DNA of 64,000 bases from Pontederia crassipes (Eukaryota > Streptophyta > Magnoliopsida > Commelinales > Pontederiaceae). The DNA lies in NCBI GenBank assembly GCA_030549335.1, contig CM060192.1:22324157-22388156 (forward strand), written 5' to 3'. Shown piece after piece: positions 45,685 to 57,232 of this stretch (the stretch's first letter is position 1; each line of letters begins with the position of its first letter). The notes under the pieces are model-generated. The model ran no database searches. It was not told where the DNA came from and saw only the letters and a program-made list of their open reading frames with translations. A program made the translations under genes and the position numbers.

Positions 45685-46664
45685 CGTAGGATCAAAAGCA
45701 CCAAGAGAAGGGGGTGAATTGGTGACAAAAATCTTCTCAAAAATTCACTTTCGAAAAAATTAATAAAATCGATCGCAAGCAAATATAGATAAGGCGTAAA
45801 TGAAAAATAAAAAAAAACGCAAGGAGGCACAATATGATGACGAAGTTCGGCCTCAACTCTTTGGCCTACGTCCCCGTTCTGACTTCTCAACCTCGAGACC
45901 GCCGGAGATTCACTATCTTTCTCTTTTATTGTAGGGAGAGAACAACCCTCTTTTACACAATCACACCTTCTCCGCTCAAGAGGCAAGACACACCTCTTAT
46001 ATAAGGAGCTCTCAATCTTACTAGATCAGAAAATAAATGATCTCTCTAACTCTTTTCTTTTACAAAAATCAATCTCACACTCAAGACTAAGAAAAGAAAA
46101 GGGAATAAACTTACAATTTTATGCTTAAAAACTTGAGAGGATCTATAGAATGCTTTTTCTTACTTGGATGCTTTTCCTTCAGGCCTTGGCATTCCTTTTA
46201 TAGACTCCAGGAGGTGAAAATTCGTTCAAAAAACTTTCCACAATTTTCTTCTAAAAAATTCTAGTCGTTACTGTTCATTTGACCGAGAGGCCGGTCGACC
46301 GCTGGGATGGACCGGTCGATCGATTTATGTGACCGTTGTATCATTTTCACATTTTGATGCTTGTCCGGTAGATCGGTCCTTCGACCGATACATTGACCGG
46401 TAATGTCTCGGCATCGACCGGTATAATTGTTGTCGACCGGTATATCGACCGGTATAGTCTCGACGTCGATCGGTGTAATCTCATTTTTCCTTTCACTGAA
46501 TATCAATCGACCGTCTGAAAAATTTTTCTTGCGGTTTTAATTTGTCAATTTCTTTTGCGAATGTGGTCATATCAATCCTACACCTACATTATCATCACTT
46601 GAGCATAGATTAGTAACTTTTATGTCCATTTTAATTTGTTATCATCAAAACATAGGATTCAACA
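45685..46664 (-). repeat. SIRE 3' LTR
   Basis: It matches 62063-63003. A minus-strand TATA box (TCTATAAAAGG) lies near 46194-46204. A cluster of CGACCGGT/GGTCGACCGG motifs lies at 46270-46480. The plus-strand TCTCTCCCTTTTTT just right of it (46665-46679) is the complement of the polypurine tract. Confidence 0.9.
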
Positions 46665-47295
46665 ATCTCTCCCTTTTTTATGATGGCAAATTAATTGGAC
46701 GATAAGAAGAAGAAGGAAAGAAAATGAAATGTAAGTTTTACATAGAAAGTAATGAACAAGCTCCCCCTACATTTATGCATATTTTACTTTTTCTCCCCCT
46801 AAATCAATGATATTTATATTTTCATAATTCCTTAGGATAATAGGAAAATATGGCGAGAAGAAAAGTGAATATGAAAAAATTGAAACCAAAGGGCATTTCA
46901 TTATGAAGCAAAAGTCATCACATTACATTCATAGTTCATGATACATCCATCATGTGTTTATGCACTAATAAATGTGACTCCAGTCATTACAAAATGGTGC
47001 ATGACACAAATGAAAACACATAGCATAAATGAAAACACATAACCTACACATAAGAGCAAAATATCGTCCTAGACTTCTCCCCCTTTTGACATCATTAAAG
47101 AGGGAGACAACCAACTACTCCTTATTGGAACTATCATCCTCACGAGTTACAGGCGGAATAAATCCATGCAATGCATAGTATGCCTATAGTGAACCAACAA
47201 GGTAATGATAGTCACGCTCCATCCGTCGAACACGACGATCCATTTGGGTCACACGATGGTCTATGGCAGCCACCTGCTGTGAAAGAGCCGTGAAG

Positions 47296-48099
47296 TCATA
47301 GAAATGTGAGGTAGCGTGCTGAAAGGTCCAACATGCTCAGCGGGTGCCGATGGTAGTGGAAAGTTGGGGCCAGCCTCCGGTGCATCCTGAGTGTCCATTG
47401 CTGCTGGCTTGTCATCTGTGGCATCAATGACGTTTGCCCTCCAAACTTAAGACCCTTCCGGTGCAGAGTCCCATAATCAATGATGTTAGTGGGGCGAGGT
47501 CGAATGTACTCCTCGTCTGTAGGAATCTCGACACCATAATGAAATAAAATCCTCGTAATCCAGGCACCAAAATATAAGTGGTACCGACCACGAGCACCAG
47601 AGGAGATCTTCTGAAATGTGTAGTCCATGTGATAGAAGATGTATTGGCCGAAGTGAAGAAATGAGGCATCACGGATGCAGAGACAATGAAGAAAGAAGAG
47701 ATCGAAGTGAGTGACTTCTGTATAGTACCCGGCCCGGGGAGTGATCATGCGATTGAGGATGTGATGAGCCATCTTCATGATCGGATGAAGATGTCGATAG
47801 GCCGTTTCGACGGTATACTGGACATCTTGTCTGGCAAAAATCGTACGAATGCCATCTGCGATCGGAAGATATTTGGAAGGCCAGCCATGGGTGACAAATG
47901 AATAAAAGTCAGGTAAGGGGCACGCCACGCCAAAGATGCGACAGAGATGGTTGGGGTCCAATCGAATGGGTACACCAAGGACATAAGTAATAATGGCCTC
48001 TCGAGTGATTGTCATGTTTGCATAAAAATGACGAACAAGACGATGGTACACACGCTCTGTTAGGGAGAGAAGTGGTAGACAACCAATGGTTGCGAACAT
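47296..48099 (-). CDS. Extra ORF of the SIRE element (putative plant transposon protein family)
   Basis: An open stretch of 267 codons in the position where SIRE elements carry an additional, env-position ORF. It reads LPLLSLTERVYHRLVRHFYA, NMTITREAIITYVLGVPIRL, DPNHLCRIFGV and later FFLHCLCIRDASFLHFGQYI. The V-x-x-FYAN ... V-x-G-x-x-I motif pattern is that of the 'putative plant transposon protein' domain found in many plant retroelement ORFs. No signal peptide or membrane anchor is evident, so an envelope role is unsupported. The stretch looks open over its length, while the element as a whole is broken. Its function is unknown. Confidence 0.55.
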   Translation of the reverse strand: MFATIGCLPLLSLTERVYHRLVRHFYANMTITREAIITYVLGVPIRLDPNHLCRIFGVACPLPDFYSFVTHGWPSKYLPIADGIRTIFARQDVQYTVETAYRHLHPIMKMAHHILNRMITPRAGYYTEVTHFDLFFLHCLCIRDASFLHFGQYIFYHMDYTFQKISSGARGRYHLYFGAWITRILFHYGVEIPTDEEYIRPRPTNIIDYGTLHRKGLKFGGQTSLMPQMTSQQQWTLRMHRRLAPTFHYHRHPLSMLDLSARYLTFL

Positions 48100-48439
48100 C
48101 TCTTGAACATCTGGAATGTTCAGAGCGTCCTAATCAATGGTATAGGCACGTCGAACTTCGCGAGAGGCGTACAAGGCTTCGAACCTGACAGAGATGTCCC
48201 TAGTGACAAAAAGATGACTATCAAACTCAGTGATCTTGGTGGAAGATGGCTGATGAGTACGTCCACGGGATCGTTCTCGTCCACGACTATGTCGAACGGG
48301 CTCGAGTTCGGATTCTGGTTCAGGTTCACGTCAGAGAACATGAATGGTGCCACCAGAGTCGGAAAGGCGACGACGACGCTGAAAGACCATCTTAGTACGT
48401 AAATGTCCATCATCGTCGGTCATGGATTCAACAATGGTG

Positions 48440-49010
48440 GTCGAAATTGAGGCTGGGCACTGATCGAGGTAAAGATGGAATTGATCGGAGAAGAGAAGTT
48501 ATTGCGATTTATGGAGAGAAGATGATGGCTGGAGAAAAAAATGTAGTGGCTGGCCGGAGAATGGAGGGAAGGACAAACAGAGAGAGAGTAATCGAACAAG
48601 AGAGGCGGCCGACGGATAGATGTTGCCGGACGGTGAGAGGGGAGAGAGAGAGAGATAGAGAGAGAGAGACTGGCCGAGAGAGAGATGTGATCGGCCGGAG
48701 GTGGCAGAAGCTTAAAGCTGTCGGCCAGAGGGAGGCGAAGAGACGATCGACCGGAGAGAGAGAGGTCGGTCGGAGAGGGAGAGAGCGGCCGGAGAGAGGG
48801 GGACGGTCATTGTCTGCAGTCCTAGGATTTACCGGAGGGCGGCCGGCCGGAGGGAGGCGGAGATCGAAGAAAGAAGGGTCGGCCGGTCGCTGGAGTGACC
48901 GGCGATCGTAGGGTTCACCGAAGAGGAAATGTTGGTCGGCTTGCCGGAGTTCGGTCGTCAATCGTCGAAGGAAGAACAGCGGTCGGGTGGTAAGGAGGAT
49001 TTGGTCGACC
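48440..49010. repeat. GA-rich, CGGCCGG-rich stretch in the SIRE 3' region
   Basis: Purine-rich DNA with (GA)n at 48637-48669 and many GGCCGG and CGGAGAGAG repeats. Open frames on both strands are by-products of composition. It lies between the RNase H and the extra ORF. Confidence 0.6.
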
Positions 49011-49416
49011 GATTTGAGCGGTCAACTTCTTATATCACGCGATTTTGGCATATGCCGGTCGACTAATCTTGCCCGGCGGTCGACCGGACAATTCTTTTCC
49101 ATTTAAATCACCATCGATCTATTTTATGTCAGCCGGACACATTCATATACCGGTCGACTATCATATCGGTCGACCGATCGTTGTTTGACGAGAGTGCTTA
49201 TTTGCAAATTTCATAGAGGTCGACCGGTCCTTCTAGTCAGTCGACCGATCCTTGCATTTTTCAAAAATTTGAACCATTTAAATAATTTAAAATCATAAAA
49301 ATCATATTCCAAAGATATCATACAAATGTAAGTGTTGTGCAACACTTTTAATGTTCAATTCATGTCAAAAGTGATATTGTATAACCAAGTCACTTTTACT
49401 TTGAATTGATATGCAA

Positions 49417-50900
49417 TCAAGAGTTAATCATTCCTAATTCCCTTCTAAGCATGCAAAGTCGTTCTTCACTTAAGGGTTTTGTAAATATGTCTGCAAGTTG
49501 AACTTCGGTGGACACATGTTCAATGGCAATGTTCTTAAAGGACACATGTTCTCTAATGAAATGATACCGTAAGTCAATGTGTTTAATCCTATAATGTTGA
49601 GTTTGATTTTTTGTCATTTCTATACCACTTGTATTATCGCACTTCATGGGTAGATTTGAATAATTTACACCATAATCAAGCAATTATTGTTTTACCCATA
49701 GTATTTGTGCATAATAACTACCGGCGTCTATATATTCGGCCCCGGGGATAGAAAGTGCGATGGAGTTTTTTTTCTTGCTAGCCCATGAAATGAGAGAACT
49801 ACCAAGAAAATAATACATCTCACTAGTACTTTTTCTATCAACTTTACACCCGGCAAAATCCGCATCGGTGTAGGCATGCAATTCAAATGAGAAATTTCTA
49901 TCATACCAAATGCCTAATTCACTTGTATGCTTTAAATAACGCAATATTCTTTTTACGACAATTAAGTACGATTCTTTGGGGGTGGATTGAAACCTAGCAC
50001 ACAAACATACACTAAACATTATGTCCGGCCTAAATGCCGTCAAGTAGAGCAAACTACCAATCATACCTCTGTACCCTTTTTATCAATGGACTTGCATTTT
50101 TCATCTTTATCTAATTTTGTAGTAGTGCTCATAGGAGTTGTGCTCGGCTTGCATTCGTTCATCCCGAATCTTTTGAGTAGTTCCCTTATATATATATATT
50201 TTTTATTGAGAAAAATGCCTTCCTTAGATTATTTTACTTGTAGGTCTAGAAAGAAAGTGAGCTCTCCTACGAGACTCATTTCAAATTCTTGTTGCATAAA
50301 AGTTTCAAACTCTTTGCATAGGCATTCATTAGTGGCACCATATACGATATCATCAACATAAATGTGAACTATTAAAATATCATTTTTAAAATATTTTAAA
50401 AATAATATGGTGTCAACTTTCTCTTTTTGAAAATCATTTTCAATTAAAAACGAACTCAATCTTTCATATCAAGCTCGAGGGGGTTGTTTCAATTCATAAA
50501 GAACTTTTAGAGTTTAAATACATGATGGAAAAAATCTGAATTTTTAAAATCTTGAGGTTGTTCAACATAAACTTGCTCATTTATACAATCATTCAAGAAA
50601 GCCGATTTAACATCCATTTGAAAAAGTTTAAAATCTTTATAGCATGCAAAAGTCAAAAGCATTCGAATTGCCTCAAGTTTAGCAACAGGAGCAAAAGTTT
50701 CATCAAAATCAATCCCTTCAATTTATGAGTAACCCTTGGCCACTAATATAGTCTTGTTCCTCACAATGACACCATATTCATCTAACTTGTTTCGAAAAAT
50801 CCATTTGGTTCCAACGATAGGATGATCCTTGGGTCTTTCTACAAGTTTTCACCCTTGATTTTTTTCAAAATTATTTAATTCATCATGCATTGCATTTATC
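49417..50900 (-). pseudogene. SIRE reverse transcriptase and RNase H remnant
   Basis: The minus strand carries ILIVHIYVDDIVYGATNECL (RT catalytic YVDD near 50345), GSLLYLTAFRPDIMFSVCLC, HAYTDADFAGCKVDRKSTSE (RNase H core near 49870) and HIDLRYHFIREHV ... LADIFTKPL, the standard Copia pol end (near 49440-49570). Broken. Confidence 0.85.
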
Positions 50901-51732
50901 CAATTTGAATCTTCAAGTTCTTCATCTATATTGTTGGCCTCAAAATTTTGGAAGGAAAGTCGAAAAAGCACACAGATTTTTTTAAAGAATTTCTAATTTT
51001 TATGCCTTCATTTATATTACCTATAACTTGATCAAGTGGGTGTGATAAGGCATGTCTCCAATTTCTTGGGATGATTTGATTCTCTTCTCTTTGAGGTACT
51101 TCCATTTCTTCCAACTTTGGGGTGTAAGCTTTTGCTTCCTCTATGTTCACAACTTCAAGTTTTCTTTGTACTTCAACTACTTCTTCATCATCATCATGTG
51201 CTTGTTTGCTCAAAAAATCATTAGTTTCATTAAATTTAACATTAATAAACTCTTCAACAACTAATGTTCTTTTATTATACACTCTATAGGCTTTACTTAT
51301 ACTAGAATAACTAAGAAAAATATCGTCATCACATTTATCATCAAATTTATCTAGTTTATCTTTGATATTCAAAATATAACATTTACATCCAAAAACTTTA
51401 AAATATGAGATATTTGGTTTCTTATCAAATAGCATTTCAAAACATATTTTCTTTTCAAGAGGTCTAAGTAGAATTTTATTAAGAACATAGCATGATGTGT
51501 TTACGGCTTCCTCCCAAAAATATTTTGATAACTTACTTTCATTTAAAATTGTTCTAGCCATTTCTTGTATAGTTCTATTTTTTTTCTACTACTCCATCTT
51601 GTTGAGGTGTTCTAGGAGTTGAAAAATTATAGGTAATTTCATTTTCTTCGCAAAATGATTCAAATTTATGATTTTCAAATTTTCCTCCATGGTCACTTCT
51701 AATTTTTGAAATTTTTTCTTCAAATTCGTTTT

Positions 51733-51737
51733 GAACT
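51733..51737. repeat. Target-site duplication GAACT (left)
   Basis: GAACT at 51733-51737 is repeated at 58928-58932, directly outside the two LTRs of the nested element. Confidence 0.95.
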
Positions 51738-53434
51738 TGATGCATGCAAAATACAACATATTTTAGATTATTATTTTAATTATTTTTTCTGTAATTTGAT
51801 CATGGCATGCATCATTTTAGTCACTTTTAATCATAATTCTGGATTTATCAATTTTAATTATTAATTCTCTGAATATTTTAATTATGGATGGATTAACTAA
51901 ATTTTGATAATTATTTTGTAGGAAAAATCGAGATTTAGATGGATTGTGCCGTATCGGCCGAAATTCCGAAGAATTTATCATTACGGCCGAGATTAGGATA
52001 AAGGATTATTGTTTTGGCCGAGATATGAAGGAGTAAAGATAAAAAGATTTTATCTTTTAGGGCGTAATGGCATGAAGACTTTTCGTTTTGGCCGAGATTT
52101 GGAGGGCGTAATGGCAAGAAAATGTTGGTTTTGGCCGAGATTCAAAGGGGGTAACAATTAAATGATTTTATCTTTTGGACGTAACAAGATTAAATTCTTT
52201 CCTTACGGCCGAGATTTGGAGGGGTTAATGATAAGGACTATTCTTTGTTACGGCCGAGATTCGAAGGGAGTAAAGATAAGAAAGATTTATCTTTGGGCAT
52301 AATGATAAAAAGATTTATCGTGTTGGCCGAGTTTATCTCATAATTTTAAAGTCAACCGTACGATGTTACGGCCGGGATCAAATTGAAGGCCGTTCGCACC
52401 CTATAAATACGTGAGGAAACCATCGTCCCAAGGTGTGCTCTGAAGTTCAGATTTTCTTCCACGACGAGTCGTGAGTCTGCAGGCTACGAGCAAGAGGAGA
52501 GAGGTGCGGCGGCTGGAAGTTGATCGCGACCCTGATCAAGTCCAAGAGGCTGCCCGACTGTCTGCCCGTGATCCGAAGCTTCGACTTTCATCTATTTGGG
52601 TGTAATTCTTCCAATTATTATTATTTTGTTATTATCTCTCCAGAATTTCTAGGATGCACTCCATATTTTTAAGATTATTCATTTTAGGAGATTATTATTG
52701 AAGGGAAACTATTTGGACCATATATTATTTGTTTTAATCTTTTCTGATCAATTAGTTAATTGTGCTTAATGCTTTTAATTTAATTACTTGGATTTCTGAG
52801 CTGAGTAATTACCAGTTTGTGGACTATTTAATTTCAGAATTCATTAATTAAATTAATTGATTTTATGTGAAATTAATAATTGACATAAATTTGATAACTA
52901 GTGTGTGGAGAATCAGGTTTATGTGGTCTGTTAATATATACCAGTTTGTGGAGTGATTAATAGTCTAGGATTTTTATATTAATGCATCTTAATTTTAATC
53001 TTATCTAATGAATACCAATTTGTAGGACTTTAGATTTGATTAAATTTAAGATAATTTGATTTATCAGATTAAATAGCAGAATTACCAGTTTGTGGACTCT
53101 GTGATATTAATCTTGTAAATTAATAACTTGCGAAAGTTTCTAATCCATCTTTAAAGATTAAATTTATCTTTTATGGTTCAAATATTTATCCTGATCTATT
53201 TTCATCCTAAGGCCTAACTTCAACACCACTATCTTATCTTTATCTTATTTTCTTTATCTTTTAAAACTCATTTTCAAAATCTATGTTTTTTCTCTCTTAT
53301 TAATTTATAAATTCAGATATTGAATTAATAATATTCCTCGTGGGTTCGACACTCTTACTCCTATTACTATATTACTTGAACGACTAGTGCACTTGCTAGC
53401 GATTTTATTTTGCTACATCATCTCATACGCATCA
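51738..53434 (+). repeat. 5' LTR of the non-autonomous element
   Basis: A TATA box (CCTATAAATACG) lies at 52399-52411, within LTR coordinates ~660-675, with a C-rich leader after it. The upstream part holds about nine GGCCGAGAT-type motifs. The downstream part has ACCAGTTTGTGG at about 52811, 52941 and 53083, with weaker copies between. It ends ...CTCATACGCATCA. Confidence 0.95.
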
Positions 53435-53440
53435 AGTTTT

Positions 53441-53458
53441 TGGCGTCGTTGTCGGGAA
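53441..53458 (+). promoter_or_regulatory. Primer-binding site, tRNA-Asp type
   Basis: TGGCGTCGTTGTCGGGAA, six bases after the LTR, is a close match to TGGCGCCGTTGCCGGGGA, the complement of the plant tRNA-Asp 3' end used by many Gypsy elements. Confidence 0.85.
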
Positions 53459-56400
53459 ATATTTTATTAATTAATTTCTGATTTTTATGAATTATTAGGA
53501 GATGTAAATAAAGAGTAAATAATTCTTTGTAAATATGGATTAATCATTTTAATTATTTTTTTGTGAATAAACTGACATTTTTTCTTTTGCAGATAAAGGT
53601 CACGACAATTTTTTAAATTGTTGACTTTCGGCTTAAAATTCTGTCGCCGTCTTATGGTTTTACGACCGAAATTTATTTTGTCGGCTTTACCGATTACGGA
53701 TATCGATTCTGAGTTCTAATCTTCTGTTTGGCCGTAATGTTTTTATCCGAATGTTGTTTTACGCCATGAGTAATGGATATTGATTTGACCTTGTTTCGCC
53801 CGATTTATCCATGGTTTAAATTTTTTTTTACGCCCTATTCGAATCAGTTTCGACTTTCATTCTCGGCCGTAACGTTTTAATTGTTTGAACTTTTCACATG
53901 GATTTGATTTCATTTTGGCCAAAGCGATTTAGTCTGTCTCGGCCGTAATGGATCATCCGACATGGATTTTACTCCTTCTCGGCCGTAACGATTCTTCTGT
54001 TGACGTAAGAATAAGTTTAATTCTATTTTTGTTTCGGCCGAAACCCAGTTTTGTTTTACGGCCAAAGGTTGTCGACTTCAACTCGGCCGTAATATATTTC
54101 TGAACGTATAAGTTTGATTTAATCTCATTTCGGCCGATTTATATGTGTTGATGTTTTACCTCACGTTCGATTGAACTTTCATTGTTTTACGGCCGATATG
54201 AATTATATTCTTTGTCGGCCGTAATGATTCATTTGGCGACGTTTCGTTCAATTTTTATTTCGGCCGAGATAATTCATCGCCATGCTAATTTTTATGCCAC
54301 CTTACGAATATGTTTTGGCCATAATAATTTTTACGCCATCTTACGTTGATTAATCTCTTTCGACACTATTTTATGATTTTTACGGCTGAACGAGCCTCGG
54401 ATTACTAATTTAATTTCGGTCATAAATTTGTTTCTGTATTGCGGCTGATCAATCTTATTTCCTCTCTGAAAATAATTTTTGATTATGTCTGATTATTAAC
54501 TTTACGGCCGCAAATTAGTTCTGATTTGTTTTGTGCCGTTTATTACATCATCGTTAATTCTTTCAAGTTTTACGGCCGAACGAGTGCTTGATTTTTACGA
54601 CCATCTAAGTGATTTACTTTCGGTCGATATTAATGTTTGGCATTTGAATTGGTTGTCGAGTTTTGATTTTTTGCCGTATTTGATAATTTTTCTGTGAATT
54701 TTGGTAGCAGTAATTAGGTTAATTTCTTTCGGACATTAATTTTGACGACCTAATGAATTTTCGATAATAGCCAAAAGACTTTTTATGTTTATCAATTTAA
54801 ATCTTATTTCTTCGTGACCTATTATTTGTATTTCTTTTTTCTTGTATATATTTGTATTTTATTCTTTTATCTCTCTTACTAAAAATTAGTTGTTGCAGGA
54901 CTTGAGTGAAAATCTAATTACAACTAAGTTAATCCTTTGGATAAATTTATATGTCACACATTCTGATCAGATATTAATTTTTTATTTTATTTTTTTGACA
55001 CTTGGTTGTTGCAGTGACGAATTGAATATTTAATCGCAACCAATTCTCTATATTTTTTAATTAAGTTAATTTTTTTTATTATTTTTATTTAATTAGTTAG
55101 TTGATTGGCATTTTAATTAATAGTTTAAGGAGTCATCTAATCGATATTTCTTTTTGTGCACGGAGAGGAACTCGACTAATCATTTCTTCGGATATGTGGA
55201 CCGAGCGATGCATGAATTAACACGTCGGGTTCATCTCGGACATGACAAGGCGAGAGGAAAAATCACCTTGGAATCGGCCGATCGCTGCGCTCCTTGAATT
55301 TGATGTGACCCTTCACTGCGCGCATCACGTGGGAAAGGTAAGTTTACGCCCGAAGTTTCATCCATAAATTTTTACCCCTTCCACATCCTTGCAGATCAAG
55401 CACCACCGCCTTACGGCCGAAGTTCCAAAGCTCTTCCTTACGGCCGAGAGATATTACGGCCGAAGTTTCAACGCTTCTCGCCCAAAAGCCCTTACGGCCG
55501 AAGCCTCACTAACCTAACCTCAGCTCCCTTACGGCCGAGCTTCCACACCGAGCCAACTCCTTACGGCCGAAGTCTCATTGCCGGTTCCACCTGTTCCTTA
55601 CGGCCGAGCTTCCACCGGAGCTGACTCCTTACGCCCGGATGAGCGCCGAACACCAGCGCCACCACCCATTCCTTACGGCCGATCCTCACACCACGCTCTC
55701 TGCTTACGGCCGAGCTTCATCAACTACGGCCGAAGTTCTTCATCAACTACGGCCGAGGTTCTTCATCAACCAGCTCTTACGGCCGAGATTGCACGGCTGA
55801 GATCTTCATCAACAAAATTTTGCGGCCAACCTTTTACGACCGAGACTCTTCATTATCGGCCGAGATCCATCAATTATCGGCCGAGATCTCCTCTCATCGA
55901 CACCATTTGCGGGCATAAAGTTCATAACATTGACACCACAAGAATCTCGACCGAGTCTCTTCAGCTTTTGCGGCCGACACCTTCATCGATATATATATTG
56001 AGGCCGAGCATCTCTCCACCGACAATAAATCCGGTTGTATCTTTTCCCTTTTCTTTATTTTCATTTCTTTAGCTTTTCCATATTATCTTTACTCTTTCCC
56101 TTATTGGCCTAACACTGAGGACAGTGTCTAGTTCAAGCTTGGGGGAGTTTGCATTTCATGCATTGCATGTTTCTTCTTTTTATTTGCTTATGTTTGCATC
56201 TATTTGTAAAAAAAATCCAAAAAATTAAAAATTTTGAAAATTTTCTAAAAAATACCATTGCATGCATTTATTTTTGCTACCATCTTACAAACTCTTGTCT
56301 TATTATTTTAATTATCTTTTAAGTAAAAGTTCAAAGACATATTGTTAATTGATGAAATTTGAATGCTTTTATTTCTTATCACTTGCTATTTTAGTATCAA

Positions 56401-57218
56401 ACTTATGAACTATGTGACTATACTAAGTAGAATTATGAATGACTAGACGACAAAATCATATTCATGCTTTTTTATTTTAAGTCTTGATAGTAGTAGCCTT
56501 CTTATTGACCATATCAAGTACTTTTTGAGCTTATAAAAAAGAAGGGTTAGTTAAACCCCAACAAAAAAAATGAATAAAGTTATGTGTAGGTACAAAAGTG
56601 TTATCTGGAACCAAGATGTGTTCGGGTAATTAGATCCGTATGGGTTCATGCATGGCGACCTAAGGGCAACTGCTCTGGGATCCGTCGATCGAAAACCTGC
56701 TACATGGACCATCTTGTGGAATATGGAGAAGCACAGGAGTACTGAATCATGGCTAAGTTCGAACTCTTCATTCAGAACATTGGTTGTTCGGGCAAGTAAA
56801 CTCGAGGGGTGCCTTATCACCTGTTGCCCTAAGGTCATCTGGTCTGGGAGTCATCAGTCTAAAGCCCGCTACATGGACTTCCTTGTGCAATCCTGCTTGA
56901 AGATTAGAACTTTTAAATTGATTGAAAATAAAAATGAAAAGAAAAAGTTTTAAGCTCAATTAGTACTTATGTGTTCAATATTAATGCTATTATTGGACAG
57001 ATAATTTATTTTTCTGCAAGGCTGAATTTGAGATTGTTTAAATTTGTGTAGCATTCAGAAGCTCTATGAAGCTAAGTGCATGGAAAATGGTGAGATACTG
57101 AGTAGCAGGTGTGCAGAAGAATTGTGTGAGAAAATTAATCAGTTGACAATGTGGAGGCTATGATGGAACTTTCTTGAGCCTTGCTTTGAATTTTTGCTTG
57201 AGGACAAGCAAGACTTTA
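53459..57218 (+). other. Internal domain without coding capacity
   Basis: The first part (53600-54800) and the stretch 55330-56010 are studded with TTACGGCCGA and variants. The 164-codon frame at 55578-56072 is a translation of this repeat (PYGRSS-like units) and is unlike any known protein. CTTGGGGGAGTTTGCATTTC at 56140-56159 resembles the 3' polypurine tract, as if an earlier end lay there. A 166 bp direct repeat lies at 56620-56900. Confidence 0.6.
56620..56900 (+). repeat. Diverged 166 bp direct repeat
   Basis: TGTTCGGGTAATTAGATCCG at 56620 and TGTTCGGGCAAGTAAACTCG at 56786 start two units sharing GACCTAAGGGCAACTG / GCCCTAAGGTCATCTG, CTCTGGGATCCGTCGATC / GTCTGGGAGTCATCAGTC, and GCTACATGGAC then CTTGTG.AAT. 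Confidence 0.75.
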
Positions 57219-57232
57219 AGCTTGGGAGAGTT

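Noticed and set aside
47296-48099. Envelope protein in the SIRE element
   Set aside because: No signal peptide, membrane anchor or coiled coil is visible; the env label would rest on position alone.
48447-48961. Long overlapping open frames on both strands (154 and 150 codons)
   Set aside because: They lie in GA-rich, GGCCGG-rich DNA where biased composition removes stop codons. Residues are low-complexity Arg/Gly/Glu or Ser/Leu/Pro.
55578-56072. 164-codon open frame inside the non-autonomous element
   Set aside because: It is a translation of the TTACGGCCGA repeat (PYGRSS-like units). The repeat also opens other frames, and no family is recognised.
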